Part shown: piece after piece, positions 24,162-33,826 of the stretch
Position numbering within the stretch: position 1 is the first letter of the stretch
Layout: every line of letters starts with the position of its first letter
Origin: Olavius algarvensis associated proteobacterium Delta 3
Lineage (GTDB): Bacteria; Desulfobacterota; Desulfobacteria; Desulfobacterales; CAFBRK01
DNA length: 64,000 nt
NCBI GenBank assembly: GCA_903231505.1
Contig: CAFBRK010000032.1
Location: forward strand, 1-64,000
Reading direction: 5' to 3'
Translations under genes and position numbers: made by a program
Notes under the pieces: model-generated
The model's input: the letters and a program-made list of their open reading frames with translations, nothing else
Database searches by the model: none
Told to the model about the DNA's origin: nothing

Positions 24162-26170
24162 TTGGAATATTGAAACCCTTTCCCAGCTGTCCTTAGGGTA
24201 AACCGATTTTTCCCGTAGTGGATGTCAAGCACATGACCCCGGGGGGATACCCGGTCGATGTTGACGTCGGCCTTTCGCTTCAATGAGATGACATAACCGA
24301 ACGCATCGCCGGGATCGCTTGTTTTTCTCAAGCGCAATACATGGTTGGGAACACGGTTGCCGTGGGCTTCCGAATACCAGCCCTGGATCTCCGGGCGCCG
24401 CGCTCCCCGGACCAGTTCCGCTTCCGCAGCATGAAATGCGGTAATCCATAACGGCTGCGCCAGCGATTGGATTCCCCAGGCAGTCTCCGTGTCTCTCTTC
24501 AAGGAAAGATCCGGTGCCAGATGGATATAGCTGTCTACAGGGCTGCCGGCGCTGTTTCCATACACCGCATCCAGTATAATCCAGAAGCACCCGTGCTGGA
24601 AGATCAAGGTGCGCACGTGGACCGGAGACCCCACACGGCCGGAGTAGCCCCGGCATACACCCTGGACACCGCACCAGTCATCCCCATTTTCCCATGTCAC
24701 CGGGCCGGGTGTCGCTCGGCGGGCCGCACGAAAACTATTCCAGACTTCCGTCTGATCCCGTCCGCCAATACTTAATGTATTGTGGGCCCGGGTGGAACGG
24801 AAGAAGTCCCGCCACGGACCGGCGGCATACTCGAACACCCCCGAATCGACGACCACCCTCCGGCCGTGGACAACCAGTTCATAAGATAACAAATCGGCAT
24901 GGGCGTGGGCAGGGAGATACTCCGGACAGGGCTTCCCAAAATCCAGCACCAGCGCGGTGTCGTCCTTCCCATCCCGCATCAGGGCAAAACCGGAATCCGG
25001 CAGGATGTCCATGCGCTTTCGACAGTCCGAAACAGGCCATCTTTGCAGCCTGTTCCACCCTGAAACGCCGAAAAGCCGAAAGGCAGACAGCCCATAGACG
25101 TTGCCGACCTTGAGTTCGGGAGAATCCAGATAGACCGCAGCGGTTGAAAGGACATCGCCGGGTGATATTCCTTCATTCAGGGCCGTATCCTTCAGAAGGG
25201 GTATTCGGAAATCGGATTGAAGCATCTTCTTTAGAAAAACAGCCATTCTGCGGATGGCGCCATCGAGAACAACGAAGTGCCCGTTGCCGGAACGCCTCAA
25301 CCAGACGCCCACCTCGATGAGATCCCGGAGCACCTCCAGGTGATAGCCGGGATTCCGTTCGAAATGGCCCCCATCCGGCAGCACCTGTTCGGCCAGTTCA
25401 TCCGCGTAAATTCCCATGGTGGTCTCGAGTTTTCCCATTTCGGATCCGGGTATGGCATTCAGCGCAACGGTAACACCCCGTAAATTTTTCAACAGATGAT
25501 TGCCCCGGACATCATATTCGAGATTCCGGACAAGATGCTCAGCCTGACCGACGACGCTGCTGGAGAACACCCGCCGGAAGCGGTCATCCGCCTCAAATTC
25601 CGTCTTGAACGCCTCGGCGGCAATCAACCAGTTCACGATCCGCTCGGATATTGTAAATGGATGCCAGCCGTCGCCTTCGAGTCGCTGGTTGCACCGGATC
25701 CACGACCGGGCCAATTTTCTGAACGTGGCGTACGCAGCCTCCGGTTCCCCGCTCAGCTTGAGGACAATCAGATCCTGAACATATCCGAAATAGTGAAGGT
25801 GATAACGCCAAAGCCGGCTGAACCGCTTGTCGTTCCAGCCGGGGTCCTCCCCGAATACCGCCTCCCGGTTCAACCACCGGAATCGCCCCTCCCGGATCTG
25901 CCGCGCCCGGAATAGGGCCTTCCGTGTCTCTTTCTCCCAAGGCCCCGCACCCGTGATGTTCCCCGATTCCGGAATGTCCAGAAAGGATGTCCGGAGCATC
26001 ACACCGGTCGGCATGGGCGCGCGACGACCGGTCAGGCGCCATATTGTCCGGCTTGCCATGCGCTTGATGCGACAGATAATTTGATCGGGGTGAAGATAGC
26101 GGAGGGTGTGGTAGTAAAGGCGGGTTTGATTCAGCACTGCGGCGACTGGTGTTCGGCGAAAATCTTGCAT
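24158..26170 (-). CDS. heparinase II/III family polysaccharide lyase-like protein (copy 1)
   Basis: 670 residues. The N-terminal part is an all-helical toroid (YHLHYFGYVQDLIVL, NHLLKNLRGVTVALNAIP). The C-terminal part has the hallmark YLPAHAHADLLSYEL, VVVDSGVFEYAAGPWRDFFR, RAHNTLSIGGRDQTEVWNSF. In family enzymes these supply the catalytic His/Tyr and substrate-binding residues. No signal peptide is evident, as is usual for members encoded in biosynthetic loci with AsnB, where the role is unproven and may be polymer trimming or editing. It pairs with the AsnB and bi-domain oxidoreductase genes upstream. Confidence 0.88.
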   Translation of the reverse strand: MQDFRRTPVAAVLNQTRLYYHTLRYLHPDQIICRIKRMASRTIWRLTGRRAPMPTGVMLRTSFLDIPESGNITGAGPWEKETRKALFRARQIREGRFRWLNREAVFGEDPGWNDKRFSRLWRYHLHYFGYVQDLIVLKLSGEPEAAYATFRKLARSWIRCNQRLEGDGWHPFTISERIVNWLIAAEAFKTEFEADDRFRRVFSSSVVGQAEHLVRNLEYDVRGNHLLKNLRGVTVALNAIPGSEMGKLETTMGIYADELAEQVLPDGGHFERNPGYHLEVLRDLIEVGVWLRRSGNGHFVVLDGAIRRMAVFLKKMLQSDFRIPLLKDTALNEGISPGDVLSTAAVYLDSPELKVGNVYGLSAFRLFGVSGWNRLQRWPVSDCRKRMDILPDSGFALMRDGKDDTALVLDFGKPCPEYLPAHAHADLLSYELVVHGRRVVVDSGVFEYAAGPWRDFFRSTRAHNTLSIGGRDQTEVWNSFRAARRATPGPVTWENGDDWCGVQGVCRGYSGRVGSPVHVRTLIFQHGCFWIILDAVYGNSAGSPVDSYIHLAPDLSLKRDTETAWGIQSLAQPLWITAFHAAEAELVRGARRPEIQGWYSEAHGNRVPNHVLRLRKTSDPGDAFGYVISLKRKADVNIDRVSPRGHVLDIHYGKNRFTLRTAGKGFQYSK

Positions 26171-26190
26171 ACCTTCGGGGTCCTATACGG

Positions 26191-28320
26191 CTATCCGTTT
26201 TGATTCAGGCGGAAAACCGTTTCCATGACTTCCACCAATTCGTCAAACGGAATCGGCGGATTATCCCCATGCCTCACAGCATTCAGAAAGGCCTCGAGTT
26301 CCCGGCGATGCCCTTTGTCCTGCCGTGCCAGCTTCATTTTGGAGAAACCCGACCATCCGTATCCCTTCAGCATTCTGAAATTGTCAAGGACCAGAATCCG
26401 TCCGTCACAAAAGACTTCGATACGCTCTTTTGGAAAGCGTTTACTGCCGTTGGAAAAATAATGCACCGTCCCGATGGACCCGTCGGCAAAGGCCAGGGTC
26501 GCGGTCAGGGTGTCCCTGTTCAACGATGTCATGGGCACCAGGCGGCTGTCGGAAATGCGGCTGGCCGCCAGAAATCGGAGGAGGTCGATAAAATGGCAAA
26601 CTTCCCCGACGATTCTTCCGCCGCCGATCCCCGGATCGTGGATCCAGTGGGCTCCCGGAATGATTCCGGCGTTGATGGTCATGACGATGGAGACCGGAGC
26701 TTTTGTCGTGGCGATCAATTCCGTTATTTTTTCGACCAGAGGTGAAAAGCGCCGATTGAACCCGACCGTCAATACCGGTCGCGGGTCTAAGGTTTCATAG
26801 AGCGAGCCGATCTGCTCCAATTCAGAAGGGTTCAGGCAGAGCGGTTTTTCGACAAAGACGTGCTTCCCCGCCCTGAGCGCGGACAGGGCCAGCTCCGCGT
26901 GGGTATCGTGGCGTGTGGCGATGATCACGGCATCGATCTCTGAATCCGAGAATACGTGTTCGGGATCGCTGGAAGCCGTTTCAAACCCGAATTTTTTTCC
27001 CATGACGGCGCTGTTGGTGCCCCCCCGGGAGACAATTGTTTTCAATCGGGCTTTCCCGGCCGCTATTGCCGGCAGCAGCACCTGTCCGGCAAACGACCCG
27101 GCCCCAATCATCCCGATCACCGGAATGCCTGACGTTCTTTTGGAGGCCGCTGTTTGTGGGATCAGGGTGATGGTCCGTTCTTCCGGCAATGATGTCGACG
27201 CAATCTTCTTCCGGCTTGAATAGTCGAGGAGAATTCCGAGATGGGGCTCCCCGGACCCTGCGATCACATCGTATGCCGAGGGCGCGTTCTCGATATCGAA
27301 CCGGTGGGAAACAAGCGGTTCGGTAAGCAGTTTTTTGTCCGCCATCAGCGCCAGAACCGCTTCGAAATTGCGTGTTTCGGTCCATCGGACGTATCCGAAC
27401 GGGTAATCATGCCCCTTTTCTTCAAAACCGGGATCGTACCGGCCCGGGCCGTAGGAACAGGACACTTGAAACGAAAGTTCTTTTTCATAAAAGTCATCCC
27501 GTTTCAGTTCCAAACCGGATACGCCCACGAGGATGACACGACCCCGTTTTCGACACATTTGCACCGCTTGATGGACCGGTTCGCTGCTCCGGGTCGCCGC
27601 GGTGATCAGCACACCGTCCATTCCCCGGCCGCCGCTCATGGCGGCGGCTGCCTCGACCGGGTCTTGCCCTCTGGATATATCGACCGGTTCCGCACCGAAT
27701 TCAGCTGCCATGCGGCACTTTTCCGGGTCGAGATCCACCCCGAGGACATGACATCCACCGGCACGCAGAATTTGCACGGTAAGCAATCCAATCAGACCGA
27801 GTCCGATAACGCAAAAATTCTCCCCAATGCTCGGCGCCGCCAGTCGAACCCCCTGCAGCCCGATGGCCCCCAGAACGGTGAAGGCCGCTGCGTCATCCGA
27901 AACGGTCTCCGGTATCCTGGCACAAAGGTTGGTGGGTACACAGACATAGTCCGCGTGAAAACCGTTGCTGACCACCCGCTCTCCCATCGAAAAGGGCGTC
28001 CCGGGTGCAGCCTCAACGACCGTCCCGGCGTTTGAATAACCGAGGGGTATCGGCTGGTCCAGCTTTGCCCTAACGGCTTCCATGGTTGTCATCAGTCCAT
28101 CGGTCTGAATCTTTTGGAGTACCTGGCGAACCTTGTCGGGCTGTTGCTTCGCTTTTCCGATCAGCCCGGATCGTCCGAACTCGAGGAGCATGCGCTCGGT
28201 TCCGGCGGAGATGAGGCTTTTCGATGTTTCCACAAGGAGCTGTCCCTGTTGAATCCCGGGCCGGGGCACTTCGGCGACATCGATTTGCCCGGTGTTGAGA
28301 TCCTGAAGAATCTGTCTCAT
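26191..28320 (-). CDS. bi-domain oxidoreductase: Zn-dependent alcohol dehydrogenase fused to Gfo/Idh/MocA
   Basis: 709 residues. The first half (to about 360) is a medium-chain dehydrogenase: SLISAGTERMLLEFG, GYSNAGTVVEAAPGTPFSMG, VIGLGLIGLLTVQIL and GVDLDPEKCRMA. The second half (from about 390) is a Gfo/Idh/MocA domain: VIGMIGAGSFAGQVLLPAI, IDAVIIATRHDTHAELAL, HVFVEKPLCLN (the catalytic EKP) and GGGRIVGEVCHFIDLLRFLA. This fusion is found almost only in surface-polysaccharide loci next to AsnB and heparinase genes, and it probably oxidises or epimerises a nucleotide sugar. It ends 20 bp before the heparinase start and begins 7 bp after the methyltransferase stop. Confidence 0.9.
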   Translation of the reverse strand: MRQILQDLNTGQIDVAEVPRPGIQQGQLLVETSKSLISAGTERMLLEFGRSGLIGKAKQQPDKVRQVLQKIQTDGLMTTMEAVRAKLDQPIPLGYSNAGTVVEAAPGTPFSMGERVVSNGFHADYVCVPTNLCARIPETVSDDAAAFTVLGAIGLQGVRLAAPSIGENFCVIGLGLIGLLTVQILRAGGCHVLGVDLDPEKCRMAAEFGAEPVDISRGQDPVEAAAAMSGGRGMDGVLITAATRSSEPVHQAVQMCRKRGRVILVGVSGLELKRDDFYEKELSFQVSCSYGPGRYDPGFEEKGHDYPFGYVRWTETRNFEAVLALMADKKLLTEPLVSHRFDIENAPSAYDVIAGSGEPHLGILLDYSSRKKIASTSLPEERTITLIPQTAASKRTSGIPVIGMIGAGSFAGQVLLPAIAAGKARLKTIVSRGGTNSAVMGKKFGFETASSDPEHVFSDSEIDAVIIATRHDTHAELALSALRAGKHVFVEKPLCLNPSELEQIGSLYETLDPRPVLTVGFNRRFSPLVEKITELIATTKAPVSIVMTINAGIIPGAHWIHDPGIGGGRIVGEVCHFIDLLRFLAASRISDSRLVPMTSLNRDTLTATLAFADGSIGTVHYFSNGSKRFPKERIEVFCDGRILVLDNFRMLKGYGWSGFSKMKLARQDKGHRRELEAFLNAVRHGDNPPIPFDELVEVMETVFRLNQNG

Positions 28321-28327
28321 GATCCCC

Positions 28328-29134
28328 CTATTTGGTGGCCCTGATGGTCAGGAACAGTCCATGGTTCTTAAAATACTTTCGAATGATACGTCTCGGCCAG
28401 ATTGTTCTGGCCAGGTCCAGCAAAACGCCTTCATGGCGCTGTCCCGCGGCGGACGTCAGCAGGTCGCCGTGGGTCAGATAAATATGAAATTCCGGATTCT
28501 TAAATTTTTGAAACAGTTCCCGGGCTTCCTCGATGGTATAGGCTTTGGTTCCCCGGCTTTCGAGATAGTTGAAATAGATGTCTCCGAGTGTCTTCCAGGG
28601 CTGGAGTCGCATCAGGGCATAGCGGACCCACAACATGTAACCGACCATGCTGTAGGTGTGGTAGATCATAATTCTTGCCTCGCCGCCCGGCTTCAGAACC
28701 CGGTAGACCTCATCGATGGCGGCGGGTGTGTCCGGCGTCACGTGGAGTACGCCCCAGGAGTAGACCAGGTCGAAAGCATTGTCGATGAAGGGAAGCTTTT
28801 CAGCATCCACATTAGACAGCCGGGTGGCCAGGTCCATGCACACGAAGCGGGCCTGCGTGTTCCCGAGAGCCCTTTGCGTCAGGTCCACGCCATAGAGCTC
28901 CGCCCCGGCTTCCGCAAATTTCTGGTGGTCCGCTCCCAATCCGACATCGATTTCCAAAACCTTTTTTCCGCCGTGTTTATCGAATTCCGCGAAATCCAGA
29001 ATATAGGGTTCTAGACGGTAGCGGATATCGGATTGATTCAGGAAATCCTGTCGGTTGCGCCCGTCGAGATACAGCCGCTCTCCACAGGATGCGTCCTCCC
29101 AGAAATCCTTTACCGCCTGTTTGTCATAATCCAT
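28328..29134 (-). CDS. class I SAM-dependent methyltransferase
   Basis: 268 residues. The SAM-binding motif I reads KVLEIDVGLGADHQKFAEAG (about 92-111), then LYGVDLTQRAL, and the post-motif region FDLVYSWGVLHVTPDTPAAI, typical of small-molecule or sugar methyltransferases. The N-terminal part (FWEDASCGERLYL) is seen in methyltransferases of glycan clusters. It would put a methyl group on a sugar or lipid-linked glycan. It overlaps the AsnB stop by 11 bp, so translation is probably coupled. Confidence 0.85.
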   Translation of the reverse strand: MDYDKQAVKDFWEDASCGERLYLDGRNRQDFLNQSDIRYRLEPYILDFAEFDKHGGKKVLEIDVGLGADHQKFAEAGAELYGVDLTQRALGNTQARFVCMDLATRLSNVDAEKLPFIDNAFDLVYSWGVLHVTPDTPAAIDEVYRVLKPGGEARIMIYHTYSMVGYMLWVRYALMRLQPWKTLGDIYFNYLESRGTKAYTIEEARELFQKFKNPEFHIYLTHGDLLTSAAGQRHEGVLLDLARTIWPRRIIRKYFKNHGLFLTIRATK

Positions 29135-31136
29135 CCATCGTTCCTTTCCTGTCCAAAAACATTCGAAGCCAGAGCTCGATACAAACTAATGAAAATATCG
29201 TGTAGGCCCCGTCGATCCATCCTTCCCTGTCCGCACGGACCAAGCGATGGACGGCAGCCGGATCAAACAATCCCCGGTTTTTCAGGCTCTGGACCGAAAG
29301 CGTTTCATCCACCATCTCCCTCAGCTCGTTTCGAACCCAACGCCGCATGGGGGCGCCGAATCCGATTTTCGGCCGGTAGATGACGTCCCTCGGAAGACTC
29401 TTTTCCATGGCGATTTTGAAAATCGACTTTCCCGTGCGTCCTTTCTGTTTCATCCGCGCGGGGATACGTGTGGCCAGTGCGACAAGATCCGGATCCAGCA
29501 GCGGCACCCGCGTCTCCACCCCCACCGCCATGCTGGCCTTGTCCGTATAGTTCAAATTGTGATCGGTCAAAAAATGTTTGGCTTCCAGATAGAGCATGCG
29601 ATTCAAGGGCTCGCTCTCCGAGGGAATCCGTTTAAGGCTCTTTTTGAGGGGCGCCAGGGTGTCGGTCCCCGCCAATTCGTTCTGGAAATCCCCGGAGTAA
29701 AGGGTCTGGCGCAGTGCCTCCTGTCCCCAGAGGAAATACGCGGGAAGCCGATCTTCTTCCGGCAAACCCATGTGAACCAAAACTTTCTGCAATCGCCGAA
29801 GCATGGGATGCTTTCCCCACCGCGTTCGATGCCGTGCACCTGTGCCGTCCGATGCCTGTTCTGCCATGACCTTTCGGAATCGTTCGGGAAGCCAACTCCA
29901 CAGACCTTCCAGTGTCAAAGCGAGATGACGGCGATAACCGGAAAATATATCGTCCCCGCCGATCCCTGACAGGAGGACCTTGATTCCGTCCAGTCGGGCT
30001 TCGCGGGATATCAGGTAGACGTTTATGGGTGACGGATCGGCCTGGGGTTCATCCAGATGGTACAGAACTTGCGCCATGTGGTTGATGGTATCCGGGGTAA
30101 TTTCGATGGGACGCCATCGAACATCAAGGTGTTCGGCGACCTTTCGGGCATAGGGAAGATCCGGCGCATCCCCATCCATGTCATCTTGACCTGCGAAACC
30201 GATGCTGTAGCAGAGCGGTCTTCTGTCGGGATCGATCCGCCGCATCATGGCAACGACAGCGCTCGAATCGAGTCCGCCCGAGAGAAACGCCCCGATCTCC
30301 ACATCGGCAACCAACTGACGGCGAACGGCGGTCTCGAGCTGATGGTCCAGCAGGCGGGCGACCTCGGTTTCATTTTCAGTGGCACGGGATTGTCCGTAGG
30401 GCAAATCGTAAAAAAACCAGTTCCGGAAAATATGACCGTGCCGCACCACAAGTGCTTCACCGGGGTGGAGCTTACAAATGTTTTTTATCGGGGTTTGCGG
30501 CGCCGGCGCCCAGAGATAGGCCAGGTAATGGTGGATGGCCAGCGGATCGAGCTCTGAAGGCGCTCCGTCTGCAGCCAGAATCGATTTCAGTTCCGAGGCA
30601 AAAAGAAAACCGTCACGGATATCGCTGTAATAGAGCGGCTTGACTCCGAAACCGTCCCGGGCCAGAAAAAGATCACCCGATTCGATGGTTCCCTCCCGCC
30701 GCCCTCGGCGTCCGTCATAGATGGCAAAAGCGAAGATACCGTTGAGCCTCGAGAGCATCCTCTCCCCATACGCACCGTAAAGGTGCAGCAGCACCTCGGT
30801 GTCGCTATGGCTCCGGAATCGATGGCCGTCTCTTTCCAGGTTCGCCCGAAGCTCCTGGTAGTTGTATAGCTCCCCGTTGTAGGTGAGCCAGATCTTGTCG
30901 GCATCCTTCAAATCATGGGTACAGACGCACTCGGGGCAGTCGACGGTCATGGGTTGCCGGCCGTCCTCGGACAGGTCGATGATCGACAGCCGCCGGTGGG
31001 CCAGGCCCACCGCAGGATTCGACCCCTGCAATACGATCGAACCGCTGTCGTCCGGCCCGCGGTGGGCTATCCGTTCACTCATGCGATCGAGCAGATTTTG
31101 ATCAAACCCGCCGACATACCCCGCAATGCCGCACAT
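29124..31136 (-). CDS. asnB: asparagine synthetase B-type glutamine amidotransferase (copy 1)
   Basis: 670 residues. The N-terminal class II glutaminase domain begins MCGIAGYVGG, with Cys2 as nucleophile, and includes IAHRGPDDSG, RLSIIDLSEDGRQPM and YNGELYNYQELR. The synthetase domain has the PP-loop FLSGGLDSSAVVAMM and GIGGDDIFSGYRRHL, and ends with ETRVPLLDPDLVALA. In surface-glycan loci such AsnB paralogues are thought to amidate uronic acids rather than make asparagine. It is grouped with a heparinase and the bi-domain oxidoreductase, a combination also found with exosortase-type loci. The gene begins 68 bp after the radical SAM stop. Confidence 0.92.
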   Translation of the reverse strand: MCGIAGYVGGFDQNLLDRMSERIAHRGPDDSGSIVLQGSNPAVGLAHRRLSIIDLSEDGRQPMTVDCPECVCTHDLKDADKIWLTYNGELYNYQELRANLERDGHRFRSHSDTEVLLHLYGAYGERMLSRLNGIFAFAIYDGRRGRREGTIESGDLFLARDGFGVKPLYYSDIRDGFLFASELKSILAADGAPSELDPLAIHHYLAYLWAPAPQTPIKNICKLHPGEALVVRHGHIFRNWFFYDLPYGQSRATENETEVARLLDHQLETAVRRQLVADVEIGAFLSGGLDSSAVVAMMRRIDPDRRPLCYSIGFAGQDDMDGDAPDLPYARKVAEHLDVRWRPIEITPDTINHMAQVLYHLDEPQADPSPINVYLISREARLDGIKVLLSGIGGDDIFSGYRRHLALTLEGLWSWLPERFRKVMAEQASDGTGARHRTRWGKHPMLRRLQKVLVHMGLPEEDRLPAYFLWGQEALRQTLYSGDFQNELAGTDTLAPLKKSLKRIPSESEPLNRMLYLEAKHFLTDHNLNYTDKASMAVGVETRVPLLDPDLVALATRIPARMKQKGRTGKSIFKIAMEKSLPRDVIYRPKIGFGAPMRRWVRNELREMVDETLSVQSLKNRGLFDPAAVHRLVRADREGWIDGAYTIFSLVCIELWLRMFLDRKGTMDGL

Positions 31137-31204
31137 TCAGCGGGTCCCCCCGGTATTCATCGGCAGGGGGCTAAAATCCAGCAGACCTGTAAAAGGTTTC
31201 TTCA

Positions 31205-32581
31205 TCAGGCTTTGACTCCGAGAAAATTCCGGAATTTCCTCAACTTCTGAAGCATGGGGTAGCGGTAGTAATATTTTTTCATCAGATACCGAAGATGGGC
31301 TTTGATGGTCCCGCGGTTTTCGGCGAGTCCTTTCATCAGCATCTCGCGGAGTCTAATGAGGTCGGCGTTGGAGTGCTCACCGGTATAAAACAACATGTCA
31401 TCATGCTCAAGCCAGTAGTCATCGGTGATCAGGCCCTGCCGGATGGCCAGATCGTAGATTTCCGTATTGGGCATGATCAGCAGGGGATGGGCTCCGACAG
31501 TATCCCAGGGTTTGACTTTTCCCATCAGGTCGACGGTTTCCTGAATCGTCTCCTCGTTTTCACCGGGGTTGCCGACCATAAGGTACGCCCGGGGATGGAT
31601 GCCGGCGTCGTGCACCATTTGAAACACAGTTTCGATTTGATTGACGGTCTGTTTTTTCTTGATGGTCTTCAGGATTTTGGGGCTCCCGGATTCGACGCCG
31701 AAATCGATGCGATAACAGCCGCTCCGTTTCATCCACGCGAGCATCTCCGGATTGATATGGGAGACGTGGGATTCGGCAACGAATTTGATCTTCATTCCCC
31801 GCTCGAGAATCCCGCTGCAGATCTCGATGGCCCGTTCTTTGTGAACCGTAAAATTGTCGTCAAAAAACATAAACGTCCGGACGCCGAGGTCGTCGTACAG
31901 CCACTGAATCTCATCCAGCACGTTCTCCGGGCTTCGGGCACGCCATTTGCGGTGCCAAAATATGGAGCCGGAGCAGTAAATGCATTTGTGCGGGCACCCC
32001 CGGGAGGTCATGATGGATGCCGCCCGGCCGCTGGTTTCGGGAAGCCCGAGGTAGTCGTCGAGATCGAAGCTGTCGTGACAGGGGAACGGCAGGGAATCGA
32101 GGTCGTGAATCAGGGGTCGGGGATCGGTCAGAACCGTGAATTCGCCCTGCCGATAGGCGATGCCGCGGACCTGTGAGATATCCCCGCCGTCGATGAGGGT
32201 TCTCACCAGTTCCAGGGTGGTCGTCTCCCCTTCCCCGACGACCACAGCGTCGGCATCGGCCCGCCGGAACATGTGATCCGGATAGGCCGTGGCATGGTGG
32301 CCGCCGATGACCAGTTTCGCATCGGGGTGCACGCTGCGGACCAGATCGGCGGTTTTGAATGCCTGCCCCCTCTCTATGGTCCAGCACGGAAGCCCCACGA
32401 TCCGGGGAGACCATCGGCGCAGCGCGTCCTCGAGACGCTTCCACGAATACGAGGCGCCGTCGACAATCTCTACGGTGACACCGGCCCTTCGAAGATAGGC
32501 GGCGATATAGGCCAGCCCGATGGGGGGAAAATCCGCCCTCTGCGGAATTTCCCGCGGTGGGTTGATGAGAAGAAGATCCAT
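31205..32581 (-). CDS. B12-binding-domain radical SAM protein (copy 1)
   Basis: 458 residues. An N-terminal cobalamin-binding-like domain (LLINPPREIPQRADFPPIGL, KLVIGGHHATAYPDHMF, AVVVGEGETTTLELV) is followed by the radical SAM core TSRGCPHKCIYCSGS (CxxxCxxC). HINPEMLAWMKRSGCYRIDF and ESGSPKILKTIKKKQ carry strand elements of the TIM barrel. Enzymes of this type methylate unactivated carbons or do other radical chemistry; in glycan loci they are thought to modify sugars or lipids. It lies 4 bp from the GT4 gene upstream. Confidence 0.9.
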   Translation of the reverse strand: MDLLLINPPREIPQRADFPPIGLAYIAAYLRRAGVTVEIVDGASYSWKRLEDALRRWSPRIVGLPCWTIERGQAFKTADLVRSVHPDAKLVIGGHHATAYPDHMFRRADADAVVVGEGETTTLELVRTLIDGGDISQVRGIAYRQGEFTVLTDPRPLIHDLDSLPFPCHDSFDLDDYLGLPETSGRAASIMTSRGCPHKCIYCSGSIFWHRKWRARSPENVLDEIQWLYDDLGVRTFMFFDDNFTVHKERAIEICSGILERGMKIKFVAESHVSHINPEMLAWMKRSGCYRIDFGVESGSPKILKTIKKKQTVNQIETVFQMVHDAGIHPRAYLMVGNPGENEETIQETVDLMGKVKPWDTVGAHPLLIMPNTEIYDLAIRQGLITDDYWLEHDDMLFYTGEHSNADLIRLREMLMKGLAENRGTIKAHLRYLMKKYYYRYPMLQKLRKFRNFLGVKA

Positions 32582-32585
32582 ATGA

Positions 32586-33710
32586 TCAGCTTTCGAGTAT
32601 GTTCCGGTAGAGTGTCACGAAACGTTTACCAATCGAGTCCCAGGTAAACCGTTCGAGCACGTAGCGCTTCAGGTTCTCCCCCATGGTCTGGAGGCGTTCC
32701 GAGTCGTTGAGCAGGTAGGCCAATGCTTCGGCAATGCGATCTGAGGATACGGGTACGATGCGGCCGGCATCGATCGATGCGATCTCGTTGAGGCCGCACT
32801 GGTCGGTCGCCAGCACCGGTGTTCCGGCGGCTCCCGCTTCGAGCACCACGATGCTCATGGCTTCGCGTCTCGAGGGAATGACCAGCTGGTTTGCGGCATG
32901 AAGGGCCTCGGACTTCATCCGTCCACCGATAAAACCGGTAATATGGACCCGGCTGCCGATGCCGGCTTCGTCGGCCCGTTCTCTCAGGCAGCCGCCCAGC
33001 CCTTCGTCCGGTCCGGCGAAAACCAGGTGCAGGGTCTGATGCCGATCCTGAATCCGGGCAAAGGCATCGAGAAGCAGGTCCGGCCCCTTGATATGATTCA
33101 GCCGCCCCATGAAGAGGATGAACGGGTCGTTGCCGATGCCATATCGCGAGCGAAACTCTCCCCGATCGGGATAACGGTAATCATCCGGATCGATGCCGTT
33201 GGGGATCCATTCGATGCGATGCCGCTCCACCCCGTAGGCTTCGAATTCATCGATTTCGTCAGGTGATATGGCGATCATCCGATCCGCGTGGCGGACGATC
33301 CGGCGTCCGACGAGCCTGTCATGGAGCCGCTTGAGCCCCTTGGATCGACCGTAGACACGCAGGGAACCGGCCGGGCAGTTGACATACGGTTTTCGAAACC
33401 TGCGGAGGTAGGGGTAAACCAGCGCATCGGTAGACTCCCAGTGCCCCATGAGGTGCACGACATCGGCGTTCCTGACCAGACGGGCGATCTGCCCGGGTGG
33501 CGGCCGGGGGATGTAAAACCGCCGGTTCAATAAGGGGAGCACCGTGACGTCTACATTGCCCAGGGCCCGAATGCGTTCTTCGGTCAACCCGATGTCAAGA
33601 ATCATAAGGCGGCAGTCAACATCGAGACGGCCGAGCGCCCGGCACATCTGGAAGGTCCGTTCCGCACATCCGCCGCCGGAAACCGGATCGATCGTTACAT
33701 CGACATTCAA
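32586..33710 (-). CDS. glycosyltransferase family 4
   Basis: 374 residues with GT-B layout: an N-terminal glycine-rich loop PVSGGGCAERTFQMCRALG, DVVHLMGHWESTD, and the nucleotide-sugar domain with FILFMGRLNHIKGPDLLLDA, LHLVFAGPDEGLGG, HITGFIGGRMKSEAL and SRREAMSIVVLEAGAAGTPV (E-x7-E-like). It would transfer a sugar from an activated donor to the growing lipid-linked glycan at the cytoplasmic face. It begins 116 bp after the GT2 stop at 33827; that gap holds no visible feature. Confidence 0.88.
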   Translation of the reverse strand: MNVDVTIDPVSGGGCAERTFQMCRALGRLDVDCRLMILDIGLTEERIRALGNVDVTVLPLLNRRFYIPRPPPGQIARLVRNADVVHLMGHWESTDALVYPYLRRFRKPYVNCPAGSLRVYGRSKGLKRLHDRLVGRRIVRHADRMIAISPDEIDEFEAYGVERHRIEWIPNGIDPDDYRYPDRGEFRSRYGIGNDPFILFMGRLNHIKGPDLLLDAFARIQDRHQTLHLVFAGPDEGLGGCLRERADEAGIGSRVHITGFIGGRMKSEALHAANQLVIPSRREAMSIVVLEAGAAGTPVLATDQCGLNEIASIDAGRIVPVSSDRIAEALAYLLNDSERLQTMGENLKRYVLERFTWDSIGKRFVTLYRNILES

Positions 33711-33826
33711 TACTTTGAGGGGCTTATGCGTCGGTTTATCCTTGCTCGATCCTGCCTGTAAGCGTTCGATATCATTTATCGGGTTTCACCGGAAAGTTTT
33801 TTAAACCTCTGCTACCATGACTTTTC

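Noticed and set aside
27241-28035. 264-codon plus-strand frame, and similar long plus-strand frames across 21-60 kb
   Set aside because: All lie antisense to well-supported enzymes in G+C-rich codons, which commonly leaves the opposite strand open.
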